64,000 nt of DNA, taken from Fibrobacter succinogenes (GTDB lineage Bacteria > Fibrobacterota > Fibrobacteria > Fibrobacterales > Fibrobacteraceae). The position numbers were made by a program, and so were the translations under genes. The notes under the pieces were generated by a model. It ran no database searches, had not been told where the DNA came from, and saw only the letters and a program-made list of their open reading frames with translations. Positions 16,553 to 24,877 of this stretch are shown here, piece after piece; the stretch's first letter is position 1, and each line of letters starts with the position of its first letter. The DNA lies in contig CACVQR010000010.1 of NCBI GenBank assembly GCA_902756345.1, positions 124,001 to 188,000 on the forward strand, written 5' to 3'.

Positions 16553-18865
16553 TTAGAACATCTTGCGCGTGTTCTTCTTGGCGGGGCCATTACCGCTGCT
16601 GCTCGGCTTGGGGGCTGTACTTGCACCCTTGTTGCTGAAGAGCGTTGCGTCGTCGGCAGACTTGGTCTTGACTTCGAAATGGTTACCGTCGCAGACTTCG
16701 GTCGGAGCGTAGCCCGCCGTGTACAGGCAGTAGGTCTTTTCGGAGCAGAATTCGCCGGCAATCTTACCCGTATGGTTGCAAATGCCCTTGCTCACCACAC
16801 CGCTCGGAACCGGGAACGGCTTACGCGGCAAGTCCTTGTGCAATTGCTTCATGGTCGCAATCCATACCGGCAAGGCGTCTTCGGTACCTGTGTGGCCAGC
16901 ACCTAAAGTACCCGGGCTGTCGGAGCCGACCCACACGCCCATCGTATATTGCTTGGTAAAGCCAATGTACCAGCAGTCGGTATAGTCGTTGGTGGTACCG
17001 GTCTTACCGCCACTCGGGTGCGTAAATCCGTTCGCCCACACGCGGGCGGCCGTACCGCGGATGTTCACGTCCTTGAGCATGTCGACCATCAAGTAGGCCG
17101 AAGCCGGGCGCAACACTTCGTGTTCGACCTTGGAATTCTTTTCGATGACTTCGCCGTTGCGGTCCACAATGGATTCGATCATGTAAGGTTCGATTCGATT
17201 GCCGCCGTTGGGGAACACGGTATAGGCAGACGTCATTTCCATAAGCGTTGCTCCCACGGACCCCAGGGCAAGGCTAGGTACCGCCATCAGCGGGGCACGC
17301 ACAATGCCGAACTTGCGGGCGTAGTTCACCACGTTGTTCAGGCCGTATTTCATACCTGTCAAAATAGCCGGCAAGTTCTTGGACTTGTAAAGGGCACGGC
17401 GGAGCGTCATCATGCCTTCGAAGTCATGTTCGAAGTTCGCCGGGCGCCAGACCTTGTTCTTGTCCTTGTCGTCCGGGTCGGGAATGCTCACCGGCTGGTC
17501 GTTCACCGAGTCGCAGGGGCTTGCGCCGTTGTCCATGGCCGTCGAATACACAATCGGCTTGAACGACGAGCCGGGCTGACGCAGGGACTGCACCGCACGG
17601 TTCCAGCGGGACTGGTTAAAGTCGGAACCGCCCACCATGGCGCGTATTGCACCCGATTCGTTCTCGATCAAGATAGCCGCAATTTCAGGATGGTGATAAA
17701 GGATAGAATCCGGGAAGCGGCGCTTGTCGGCAGGGCGCTTCAAGTCGTCGGCCAGGTATTCCTTCTTAAAGAGCGTGTAGACGCTATCGAAGTGAGCGAC
17801 CACGCTATCTTCGGGCATGTTATACTTTTTAGTCAGGTACAGGCGGCGGGTAGCGCGGTACTTGACGCGGCGGCGGACCTTTTCGACCTGTACACGGGCA
17901 ACGCTATCGGCGAATGCCTGAATGTCCGGGTCAATCGTCGAGTTGATCGAGACGCCGTCGGCATACAGAGAATTTTCGCCGTACTTCTTTTCCATGTACT
18001 TGCGGATTTCTTCGTAGAAGTACAGACCCGATTCGTTCGAAGTTTCCTTTTCGGCAAGCGTAATCGGGGTCTTGATATATTCGTGGTATTCGTCGTCGTT
18101 AATGTAGCCGGCATCGCGCATGGCATAAAGCACCGTATTGCGACGTTCAAACGCAGCTTCGGGGTGACGGTCCGGGCGGTAAGCTTCCGGGCGCTGCAGC
18201 ATACCGGCCAAAACGGCAAGTTCCGGAATCGTAAGGCTATCGAGCGGACGGCCGAAGTAGAACTTACCTGCCGCCTGGAAACCGTAGTTACCGCCAGCCA
18301 GGTACACTTCGTTCATGTAGAATTCAAGGATTTCTTCTTTAGTATAAGTCTGTTCGATGCGGATAGCCGTCATCATTTCCTTGATCTTACGCGAAATCGT
18401 ACGTTCCGGCGTGAGGAACAGGAGCTTAGTCAGCTGCTGGGTCAAGGTAGATGCACCACGGAGTTTTTTGCCCGACAAGGCGCTTTCCATAACGGCAGAC
18501 GGAATTGCCCACACGTTCATGCCCCAGTGGCTATAGAAGGCTCGGTCTTCGGTGGCCATCACGGCGTGGATCGCATTTTCGGGAATCGAGTCGAAGCTCG
18601 TCCATTCGCGGCGTTCCACGAAATATTCGTGGGCAATCTTTCCGTTCATGTCGTAAATGTTCGTGACAAGTCTCGGATTGATCTGCTCGAGCTGCGAAAG
18701 CGAAGGCAGTTCCGGCGAAAAGTGATTGTAGACCGCAAGCACGGCGATAAAGGCCGCAAGCACGGGTACCGCAAAAATGATCAGCCACTTGACCACCCTG
18801 CGGTCAGTAAACCAGCCCTTCAAAATATTCAGAACCGAAAGTAATACGGGTTTGACTTTATCCAT
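16553..18865 (-). CDS. mrcA: Bifunctional penicillin-binding protein 1A (class A PBP)
   Basis: Peptidoglycan glycosyltransferase and DD-transpeptidase, 770 aa, inner membrane with a periplasmic body. One TM helix is at about 24-47. The GT51 domain has ATEDRAFYSHWG (catalytic Glu near residue 107), LRGASTLTQQL and the ILEFYMNEVYLAGGNYGF block. The transpeptidase domain has the SxxK serine in RQPGSSFKP (near 433), an SxN-type motif, and KTG in GGKTGTTNDYTD (near 619). The C-terminus is a Ser/Pro/Lys-rich tail ending NTRKMF. Monocistronic. The PBP1A/1B/1C distinction is from overall motifs; PBP1A fits best. Confidence 0.95.
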   Translation of the reverse strand: MDKVKPVLLSVLNILKGWFTDRRVVKWLIIFAVPVLAAFIAVLAVYNHFSPELPSLSQLEQINPRLVTNIYDMNGKIAHEYFVERREWTSFDSIPENAIHAVMATEDRAFYSHWGMNVWAIPSAVMESALSGKKLRGASTLTQQLTKLLFLTPERTISRKIKEMMTAIRIEQTYTKEEILEFYMNEVYLAGGNYGFQAAGKFYFGRPLDSLTIPELAVLAGMLQRPEAYRPDRHPEAAFERRNTVLYAMRDAGYINDDEYHEYIKTPITLAEKETSNESGLYFYEEIRKYMEKKYGENSLYADGVSINSTIDPDIQAFADSVARVQVEKVRRRVKYRATRRLYLTKKYNMPEDSVVAHFDSVYTLFKKEYLADDLKRPADKRRFPDSILYHHPEIAAILIENESGAIRAMVGGSDFNQSRWNRAVQSLRQPGSSFKPIVYSTAMDNGASPCDSVNDQPVSIPDPDDKDKNKVWRPANFEHDFEGMMTLRRALYKSKNLPAILTGMKYGLNNVVNYARKFGIVRAPLMAVPSLALGSVGATLMEMTSAYTVFPNGGNRIEPYMIESIVDRNGEVIEKNSKVEHEVLRPASAYLMVDMLKDVNIRGTAARVWANGFTHPSGGKTGTTNDYTDCWYIGFTKQYTMGVWVGSDSPGTLGAGHTGTEDALPVWIATMKQLHKDLPRKPFPVPSGVVSKGICNHTGKIAGEFCSEKTYCLYTAGYAPTEVCDGNHFEVKTKSADDATLFSNKGASTAPKPSSSGNGPAKKNTRKMF

Positions 18866-19006
18866 GGTCCAATACCATTAAAAAACTTGGCCAAAAAGAT
18901 AGTTATTGTATGGCAATCCGATTACGCACCGCCCCTTAAAACCACGCAAAAGCGGGGTGATTCGTCTACAATTCAAAAATTCTTAAAAATTTTTCAACAA
19001 AAACCC

Positions 19007-19035
19007 TTGACAGCCCCCGCACTTTAAACTATCTT
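19007..19035 (+). promoter_or_regulatory. Promoter of tRNA-Arg (TTGACA-17-TATCTT)
   Basis: TTGACA at 19007-19012 and TATCTT at 19030-19035 with exactly 17 bp between, ending 15 bp before the mature tRNA 5' end. This is the clearest sigma-70-type promoter of the window. The same -10 form recurs before rlmN and rpsP. Confidence 0.85.
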
Positions 19036-19050
19036 TGGGCCATCAATCAA

Positions 19051-19124
<74 letters not shown>

Positions 19125-19127
19125 GAA

Positions 19128-19165
19128 AGAAAGGCCAACCGAAAGGTTGGCCTTTCTTGTTTTCC
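19128..19165 (+). terminator. Intrinsic terminator of tRNA-Arg
   Basis: Perfect 13-bp arms 19128-19140 and 19145-19157 (core AAAGGCCAACC / GGTTGGCCTTT) with a GAAA tetraloop, followed by CTTGTTTT. It starts four bases after the tRNA. Confidence 0.93.
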
Positions 19166-19311
19166 ACGCCCGCATCCGCTTTCACGCCCCGCCCGTTAAC
19201 AATATTTTGCAAAGTTTGCAATCTATTGTTTGCACGCTACAACCCTCACGAATTCTAAAATTCACCCCAGAGAGTGCTTGGTAATCCACATTTTTTCAGA
19301 GGTGTTTTTTT

Positions 19312-19683
19312 GTGGAATACGAAGATCATATATTAAACGAAACTATCCGCCAAGTGTTCTTGGATTGCCGCCGCGAAAGCGGCCTCACCCAAAACACAGC
19401 ATCCCTACAGTCCAATATCACCCGACAATTTATTTCACAGGTCGAGGTCGGTAAAAGGATGCCCTCCATAACCACTTTAAGCGCACTCGCCCGAGTCTAC
19501 AATAAGTCGCTTTCGGAACTGTTCAAGGAAGTTGACCGCCTTTACCCCCTTGTGGCCAATGCAGCTCCAATCTTTGAAATTTCGGCAGATATCGCCGCCG
19601 AAACAAAAAGACGGATGTCGGAATACATCGAATCGGCCAAGAAAAGCAAGGATTGCGAACCGCCAATGAAATCCAAAGTCTAA
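19312..19683 (+). CDS. XRE/Cro-CI family helix-turn-helix regulator
   Basis: Small DNA-binding protein of 123 aa. The start is GTG at 19312 with AGAGGTG upstream. Residues 12-66 form an HTH_3 domain: IRQVFLDCRRESGLTQ, then the turn and recognition helix around ITRQFISQVEVGKRMPS, then TTLSALARVYNKSLSELF. The C-terminal 55 residues are charged and mostly helical with no known motif. It stands alone between the tRNA and rlmN, so the target is unknown. Similar solitary XRE proteins can be autoregulators or remnants of mobile elements next to tRNA genes; no integrase is seen here. Confidence 0.88.
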   Translation: MEYEDHILNETIRQVFLDCRRESGLTQNTASLQSNITRQFISQVEVGKRMPSITTLSALARVYNKSLSELFKEVDRLYPLVANAAPIFEISADIAAETKRRMSEYIESAKKSKDCEPPMKSKV

Positions 19684-19738
19684 TAGCAAATCTACTGGCA
19701 GATGCCAATGAGATAAGGCATTTAGGGGTATTTTACCC

Positions 19739-19767
19739 TTAACAAAAATGTATTTTTTTGCTATCTT
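19739..19767 (+). promoter_or_regulatory. Promoter of rlmN, giving a leaderless mRNA
   Basis: TTAACA (19739-19744), a 17-bp spacer, and TATCTT (19762-19767). The ATG of rlmN begins ten bases after the -10 element, so transcription should start at or within about three bases of the initiation codon. No Shine-Dalgarno exists (only CCCCCCG lies between). Confidence 0.75.
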
Positions 19768-19776
19768 TACCCCCCG

Positions 19777-20844
19777 ATGGAATGGCCAAAGAACATAAAA
19801 ACACTGACCGAGGACGAGCTTAAGGCTTGGCTCCGCGACCAGGATGAAAAGCCGTTCCGTGCAAGCCAAATTCAAAAATGGCTCTTTTGCCAGCAGGTCA
19901 AAAGCTACGACGAAATGGGGAACATTTCCCCCGCCCTACGTGAAAAATTGGCCAAACAGTTTACCCTCCGTGCCTTGACCGAAGAACAGCGCATGGTGTC
20001 GGTAGATGGCACGGTCAAGTGGCTTTTCAAGACCCATGACGACCACCATATCGAAACGGTGATGATTCCCGCAAACGGTCGCTATTCCGTATGCGTTTCG
20101 ACCCAGGTCGGCTGCGCCATGAATTGCGCATTCTGCCGTACCGCCAAAATGGGCTTTACCCGAAACCTGGAAGCCGGCGAAATCCTGGAAGAAATCATCA
20201 ACGTGAACTGGTACCTGAAAGAATCCGGCTTTTTGAATGAAGAAGGCAAAACGGCCCAAGTCACCAACATCATCTTCATGGGCATGGGCGAACCCCTGAA
20301 CAACCTGGAAAACGTACACCGCGTCTGCTGTACGCTCCATAACCAGAGCCTGTTCAACATGGGTTCTAAGCGCATGACCGTAAGCACGAGCGGCGTGGTT
20401 CCCAAGATCAAGGAATTGGTAGACCGTAATACCCCCTGTTGCCTTGCCGTGAGCCTCAACAGCACGAACAACGAATACCGTTCATCTGTGATGCCGGTAA
20501 ACAAGACCTGGCCCATCGAAAAACTTTTGGAAGCGGTTGACGAATACATTCGCAGAACCGATAATTATGTAACGTTTGAATTTGTCCTGATTCAGGACAT
20601 CACCTGCACCCCGAAGGCGGCCAAGGAGCTCATTCGCATTTGCGCCCCCCGCCGCGTGAAGGTAAACGCCATCGTCCTAAACGACGGCGACGACCCCACA
20701 CTACACGCCCCTACGCCGGAACAGGTAGAAGACTTTTTGGCTATGGTTAGGGCAGCCGAAATTCAAATCACGATCCGCAACCCGCGCGGCCGCGACATTC
20801 TCGCCGCCTGCGGGCAGCTTGCGTACAAAAAGGAAGGTAAATAA
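19777..20844 (+). CDS. rlmN: Dual-specificity 23S rRNA/tRNA (adenine-C2) methyltransferase RlmN
   Basis: Radical SAM enzyme methylating A2503 of 23S rRNA and A37 of some tRNAs. 355 aa, normal length. The 4Fe-4S ligands are Cys113, Cys117 and Cys120 in VGCAMNCAFCRT. The methyl-carrying cysteine near the C-terminus fits Cys347 in AACGQL. GMGEPLNN and SLNSTNNEYRS are family blocks. The start ATG at 19777 lies ten bases after a strong -10 box. The next gene starts within its stop codon (TAATG), so the two form an operon. Confidence 0.97.
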   Translation: MEWPKNIKTLTEDELKAWLRDQDEKPFRASQIQKWLFCQQVKSYDEMGNISPALREKLAKQFTLRALTEEQRMVSVDGTVKWLFKTHDDHHIETVMIPANGRYSVCVSTQVGCAMNCAFCRTAKMGFTRNLEAGEILEEIINVNWYLKESGFLNEEGKTAQVTNIIFMGMGEPLNNLENVHRVCCTLHNQSLFNMGSKRMTVSTSGVVPKIKELVDRNTPCCLAVSLNSTNNEYRSSVMPVNKTWPIEKLLEAVDEYIRRTDNYVTFEFVLIQDITCTPKAAKELIRICAPRRVKVNAIVLNDGDDPTLHAPTPEQVEDFLAMVRAAEIQITIRNPRGRDILAACGQLAYKKEGK

Positions 20845-21464
20845 TGTTAACGCAGAACCTCCCGGATTTCTGGGATAATCTTTATGCCGAAGGCAAGGAC
20901 TACTGGAATCTCAAGAAGGTGACGCCCGCTCTGACGGAATTTTTCAAGCACCCCTCTTGTCCCGCCACAGGTTCCGTTCTGGTTCCCGGTGCTGGCTTTG
21001 GCTACGACGCCGAAGCTTGGGCTTTGCGCGGTCACGACGTGCTGGCAGTCGACTTTGCCCCCTCTGCCGTCGACGAACTTGACCACTTGAGCCGCAAACA
21101 CAAGAACCTGCGTTCTTTGGACCTCGACCTGTTCTCGCTTTCTCCCAAGGACGACAAGCGCGGCGGTCAGCTTTTCGATATTGTTTACGATTACTGCTGC
21201 TTCACGGCAATCCACCCGGGTCGTCGCGACGAATTCTTCGAAGTCTGCTACAAGATGATGAAGGATGACGGCTTGTTGATTCTCTTCTTGTACCCGCTCA
21301 TGAACGGCAAGACTCTGCAGGGTCCGCCGCATGCCACCAGCGAAGGCGAACTCATGGCCCGTCTCGATGGCGTGTTCGATGTCGTCGAACGCATCAAGCC
21401 TACCGGCAGCATCGCCGGCCGCGAAGGCAAGGAAGAAATCTGGCTCCTCAAGAAGTGCCTGTAA
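20844..21464 (+). CDS. SAM-dependent methyltransferase, thiopurine S-methyltransferase (TPMT) family
   Basis: Cytoplasmic class I methyltransferase of 206 aa. DFWDNLYAEGKDYWNL at the N-terminus and motif I VLVPGAGFGYDAEAWA (about 45-60), followed by VLAVDFAPSAV, are typical of the TPMT-like branch. CCFTAIHPGRR and GRDEFFEVCYKMM fit the later strands. The true substrate is unknown; members detoxify thiopurines, tellurite, selenium or isothiocyanate-type compounds. Its start overlaps the rlmN stop by one base, so it is cotranscribed and probably translationally coupled. Confidence 0.85.
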   Translation: MLTQNLPDFWDNLYAEGKDYWNLKKVTPALTEFFKHPSCPATGSVLVPGAGFGYDAEAWALRGHDVLAVDFAPSAVDELDHLSRKHKNLRSLDLDLFSLSPKDDKRGGQLFDIVYDYCCFTAIHPGRRDEFFEVCYKMMKDDGLLILFLYPLMNGKTLQGPPHATSEGELMARLDGVFDVVERIKPTGSIAGREGKEEIWLLKKCL

Positions 21465-21646
21465 TCTTGACGTAAGATTGCTTGCTTTGCGAACTGCAGA
21501 CGAATGTTTAGAGACGAGAGAAAACTCTCGTCTTTTTCGTTACCAAGACCAACTTGGCAGAGTCAACTCTCTTTCATTTTTTCTATTTTTTTCATCAAAT
21601 TTTAACGGCGGAAAAGCCGCTTCAACAAAGACACAAGGATTGAATT

Positions 21647-22144
21647 ATGGCTAAAGATTTATGCCCCTGCGGTTCCGGTAAGGAATACGGAGAATGTTGC
21701 GAACCCATTATCAAGCAGAAAGTTCTCGCGGCAAGCCCCGAAGCATTGATGCGTTCTCGCTACACCGCTTACGTAAAGCAGGAAATCGGCTGGCTCAAGG
21801 AATCTCTCGAACCCACGCAGCGTGGTGATTTCGACGAACCGAGCGTGACCGCTTGGAGCAAGGAATCCGAATGGCTCGGCATCGAAATCAAGCAGACCAA
21901 GACCGAAGAAGAAAAGAACATCGGCTGGGTCGAATTCATCGCCCGCTTCAAGCAGGGCAACATCACCCGTAACCACCACGAACTCGGCGAATTCCATAAG
22001 GTCGGCGGCGCATGGTTCTTCTACGACGGTCGTGCCGTGAAGCAGGAAACTGTCCGTCACGAAGGTCCGGTCGTTGGCCGTAACGATCCGTGCCCGTGCG
22101 GTTCTGGCAAGAAGTACAAGAAGTGCTGCGGCGCGAATAAGTAG
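21647..22144 (+). CDS. YchJ-family protein with two SEC-C zinc motifs
   Basis: 165-aa cytoplasmic protein. It begins with a SEC-C motif ([15 protein letters not shown], residues 5-19) and ends with a second ([13 protein letters not shown], about 148-160). Between them is the NTF2-like YchJ core ([25 protein letters not shown]...VEFIARFK). The SEC-C motif binds zinc; the function of YchJ is not established. An AAGGA-type site precedes the ATG. There is no operon partner: the upstream 180-bp gap holds only AT-rich DNA, and downstream a heptad array starts immediately after the stop codon. Confidence 0.9.
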   Translation: MAKDLCPCGSGKEYGECCEPIIKQKVLAASPEALMRSRYTAYVKQEIGWLKESLEPTQRGDFDEPSVTAWSKESEWLGIEIKQTKTEEEKNIGWVEFIARFKQGNITRNHHELGEFHKVGGAWFFYDGRAVKQETVRHEGPVVGRNDPCPCGSGKKYKKCCGANK

Positions 22145-22230
22145 ACAGTAGACAGTAGACGGTAAACAGTTTTAATTAGGCGGCTTTGCCGCGATTATAG
22201 AACTTCCTACTTCCTACCGTCTACTTCCTA
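22145..22230. repeat. Heptad repeat array around a GCGGC hairpin (ACAGTAG / CTTCCTA words)
   Basis: Units ACAGTAG, ACAGTAG, ACGGTAA, ACAGTTT run from the base after the ychJ stop (22145-22172). Then GCGGC-ttt-GCCGC (22180-22192), then the opposite arm CTTCCTA, CTTCCTA, CCGTCTA, CTTCCTA (22203-22230). The arms are degenerate inverted copies. The word differs from that of the other loci while the layout is identical to 16428-16550. Confidence 0.88.
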
Positions 22231-22266
22231 CTAAATAATAATCTTCAACCTTAAATCATTAAGCAA

Positions 22267-23232
22267 ATGTTCAAAGTTTTCGTAGATGGTGAAGCAGGGA
22301 CCACAGGCCTGCAGATTTATGAGAGACTCGCAAAGCGCACCGACATCGAAGTGTTGCGCATTTCTCCCGAACTCCGCAAAGACATTAACGAACGCAAGCG
22401 TCTCATCAACGAGTCCGACGTGACGTTCCTGTGCTTGCCCGATGCAGCAGCTGTCGAAAGTGCCGCCCTCTGCGAAAATCCGAACACTCGCGTGATCGAC
22501 GCATCGACGGCTCACCGCGTAAATCCCGACTGGACCTACGGGATGCCGGAACTCAGCCCCGCCCAGCGCGAAGCGATTGCAAAAGCCAAGCGCATCGCGA
22601 ACCCCGGCTGCCACGCCTCGGGCTTTATTCTCGGCGTGCACCCGCTGGTCGCCGCAGGCATTCTGCCGAAGAGCGCAAACCTTGCCGCCTACAGCATTAC
22701 CGGTTATTCCGGCGGCGGCAAGAAGCTGATCGCCGAATACGAAGAAGCCGCCTCTATGGAACATAAGGCCGGCGAATCGAAGGCCATCATGGCGCCCGCC
22801 CCGTACGCGCTTGCGCTTGCTCACAAGCACCTCCCCGAAATGAAGAAATACTGCGAACTTGAAAATACGCCGTTCTTTAACCCGGTGCTTGGCCCTTATT
22901 ACAAGGGCATGGCGGTCACCGTCGCCATCTTTGCAAATGAACTCACCAAGAAGGTCGGCCCCGAAGGACTCACCGAAATCTTGGCGAAGCATTACGAAGG
23001 ATCCCGCTTTGTGAAGGTCATGCCGTATGAAGCTGCCCCCGTGCTCTTTAACGGCCGCCTTGACGCAACTGTCTGCAACGATACGAACAACGCCCGCATC
23101 CAAGTTTTCGGCAACGAGAACGTGATGCAGGTGACGACAATCATCGACAACCTCGGCAAGGGCGCAAGCGGTGCTGCTATTCAGAACATGAATATCGCCC
23201 TGGGAATCGATGAAGGCGTAAGCCTTTCCTAG
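22267..23232 (+). CDS. argC: N-acetyl-gamma-glutamyl-phosphate reductase, type 2 (short form)
   Basis: NADPH-dependent reduction of N-acetylglutamyl phosphate to the semialdehyde, the third step of arginine synthesis. 321 aa and FVDGEAGTTGLQIYERL at the N-terminus identify the type 2 (AGPR_2) branch. The catalytic cysteine is Cys115 in NPGCHASGF. TGYSGGGKKLI and the late PVLGPYYKGMAVT fit the family. No other arg genes are nearby, and the neighbours (YchJ, obg) are unrelated. Its stop is followed by a short heptad array running into the obg ribosome-binding region. Confidence 0.95.
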   Translation: MFKVFVDGEAGTTGLQIYERLAKRTDIEVLRISPELRKDINERKRLINESDVTFLCLPDAAAVESAALCENPNTRVIDASTAHRVNPDWTYGMPELSPAQREAIAKAKRIANPGCHASGFILGVHPLVAAGILPKSANLAAYSITGYSGGGKKLIAEYEEAASMEHKAGESKAIMAPAPYALALAHKHLPEMKKYCELENTPFFNPVLGPYYKGMAVTVAIFANELTKKVGPEGLTEILAKHYEGSRFVKVMPYEAAPVLFNGRLDATVCNDTNNARIQVFGNENVMQVTTIIDNLGKGASGAAIQNMNIALGIDEGVSLS

Positions 23233-23260
23233 CCCACTAACCACCAACCACGAACCACTT
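23233..23260. repeat. Short heptad array (ACCACNA word) directly before obg
   Basis: CCCACTA, ACCACCA, ACCACGA, ACCACTT (23233-23260), then CCC and the obg ATG. It occupies the place of the Shine-Dalgarno, and none is visible there. No inverted partner arm and no GCGGC hairpin. Confidence 0.7.
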
Positions 23261-23263
23261 CCC

Positions 23264-24403
23264 ATGTTCCTAGACGAAAAATCAATTGAAGTTCGCTCCG
23301 GCAAGGGCGGCGATGGCATTTGCAGTTTCCACCGCGAAAAGTTCGTACCCCTCGGCGGTCCCGATGGCGGTGACGGCGGTCGTGGCGGTCACGTGATTCT
23401 GCAGGTGAACGAACAGTTTTCAACACTCCTCGACATGGGCAACGCTCGCCTGTACAAGGCGCAAAGTGGACAACCCGGTGGCGCCAAGCGCTGCACCGGC
23501 CGTAGCGCCGAAGACCTGATCGTAGACGTTCCGCGCGGCACCATCGTGAAAGATGCCGAAGGTCGCATCTTGGCAGACCTTACCGAACCCGGCCAGAAAT
23601 GGATTGCGGCTCGCGGCGGCAAGGGCGGCATGGGAAACCAGCATTTTGCAACGCCTGCCAACCAGGCCCCGCGCAAGTGCACGCCCGGCGAAAAAGGCGA
23701 ACGTCGCGAACTCTTCTTGGAACTCAAGCTTATGGCAGACGTGGGCCTCGTCGGATTTCCGAACGCAGGCAAGTCGAGCCTCGTGAACAAGATTTCGAGC
23801 GGTCGCCCGAAAGTCGGCGACTACCCGTTCACCACTCTCGAACCGGTGCTCGGCATCGTGCAGCTGAACGGCCACAGCTTTGTAGTCGCAGACATTCCGG
23901 GTCTCTTGGAAGGCGCCAGCGAAGGCAAGGGCCTCGGTCACCAGTTCTTGAAGCACATCGAACGTACGCATACGCTGTTGTTCGTCATCGACGGCTTTGC
24001 TGAAAACGCCTACGAGCAGTTCACCGTTCTTAAGGAAGAACTCAAGGCATTCCACCCGAAGCTCGCGAAGAAGCCCTACGTAATCGCCCTCAACAAGAGC
24101 GACCTCGGCATCGACGAAGCGATCAAGCAGTTCAAGGCCCACAAGGAAGCCGTCATCGTAACCTCCGCCGTAACAGGCGACGGTTGCAAGGAACTCACCT
24201 TGGCTCTGGACGAAGCCGTGCCCCACGTGCAAAAGAAGAAGGTCGGCTGGGAAAGCAAGAAACTCAGCAGTGCCACCACCGGCATCGACGGCACCGGCAA
24301 GAAAATCGCAAAGAGCAAGGCCAGCTCGGCTGCGAAAAACTCCGCTAAAACAGGCTCCAAGGCCGCCGGAGCAAAAACAGCCCGCAGCAAGAAGAAGGCT
24401 TAA
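23264..24403 (+). CDS. obg: Obg/CgtA GTPase with a basic C-terminal tail
   Basis: Essential ribosome-assembly and stress GTPase, 379 aa. The Gly-rich Obg fold spans residues 1-158 (RSGKGGDGICSFHREKF, GGPDGGDGGRGGHV). The G domain has G1 GFPNAGKSS (164-172), switch II and G3 DIPGLLEGASEGKGLG, and G4 NKSD near 285. The usual OCT domain is absent; instead the last 55 residues are a Lys/Ala/Ser-rich tail (KASSAAKNSAKTGSKAAG). First gene of obg-smpB-amidase with gaps of 3 and -1 bases. The start context lacks a Shine-Dalgarno and consists of a heptad array. Confidence 0.95.
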   Translation: MFLDEKSIEVRSGKGGDGICSFHREKFVPLGGPDGGDGGRGGHVILQVNEQFSTLLDMGNARLYKAQSGQPGGAKRCTGRSAEDLIVDVPRGTIVKDAEGRILADLTEPGQKWIAARGGKGGMGNQHFATPANQAPRKCTPGEKGERRELFLELKLMADVGLVGFPNAGKSSLVNKISSGRPKVGDYPFTTLEPVLGIVQLNGHSFVVADIPGLLEGASEGKGLGHQFLKHIERTHTLLFVIDGFAENAYEQFTVLKEELKAFHPKLAKKPYVIALNKSDLGIDEAIKQFKAHKEAVIVTSAVTGDGCKELTLALDEAVPHVQKKKVGWESKKLSSATTGIDGTGKKIAKSKASSAAKNSAKTGSKAAGAKTARSKKKA

Positions 24404-24406
24404 CGA

Positions 24407-24877
24407 ATGGCGAAAAAAGAACAGAGTACACCGGTCATCGTAAACCGCAAGGCAAACCACCTCTACTTCGTAGACGAAACCTTCGAAGTAGGTATCATGC
24501 TCATCGGTTCGGAAGTCAAGTCTATCCGCGATGGCAAGTGCACTTTGGGCGAAGCGTGGATCGACATCGACGACACCAAGAATGAAATCTGGCTCGTCGG
24601 CGCCCACATCGACGAATACCTTTTCGCTAACCGCTTCAACCACTTTCCGGCAAGGCGCCGCAAGCTCTTGGCACATGTGCATGAAATCGCCAAGATGCGC
24701 AAAGCAAAAGAGCAAAAGGGCTGCACGCTCATCCCGCTCAAGCTCTACTTCAAGAACCGCCGCGCCAAGCTCGAAATGGGAATCTGCCGCGGTAAAGACC
24801 AGCGCGACAAGCGTCAGGATATCATCAACCGCGACGCGAAACTTGAAATGGCCCGTGCGGCAAAGGCACACAAGTAA
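24407..24877 (+). CDS. smpB: SsrA-binding protein SmpB
   Basis: tmRNA-binding protein for trans-translation and ribosome rescue, 156 aa. Family blocks: VNRKANHLYFVDETFEVGI, GSEVKSIRDGKCTLGEAW, RRRKLLAHVHEI, and the basic C-terminal tail (GKDQRDKRQDIINRDAKLEM) that threads into the mRNA channel. The start lies three bases after the obg stop. Its TAA shares one base with the ATG of the following amidase gene. The tmRNA gene itself is not in this window. Confidence 0.97.
   Translation: MAKKEQSTPVIVNRKANHLYFVDETFEVGIMLIGSEVKSIRDGKCTLGEAWIDIDDTKNEIWLVGAHIDEYLFANRFNHFPARRRKLLAHVHEIAKMRKAKEQKGCTLIPLKLYFKNRRAKLEMGICRGKDQRDKRQDIINRDAKLEMARAAKAHK

Noticed and set aside
19312-19683. Prophage or integrative element at the tRNA-Arg gene
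   Set aside because: An XRE regulator lies next to the tRNA, but no integrase, no duplicated tRNA 3' end and no other phage gene are present.
22145-22230. Heptad arrays as a CRISPR array
   Set aside because: Units are 7 bp without spacers of constant length and no cas genes are nearby.
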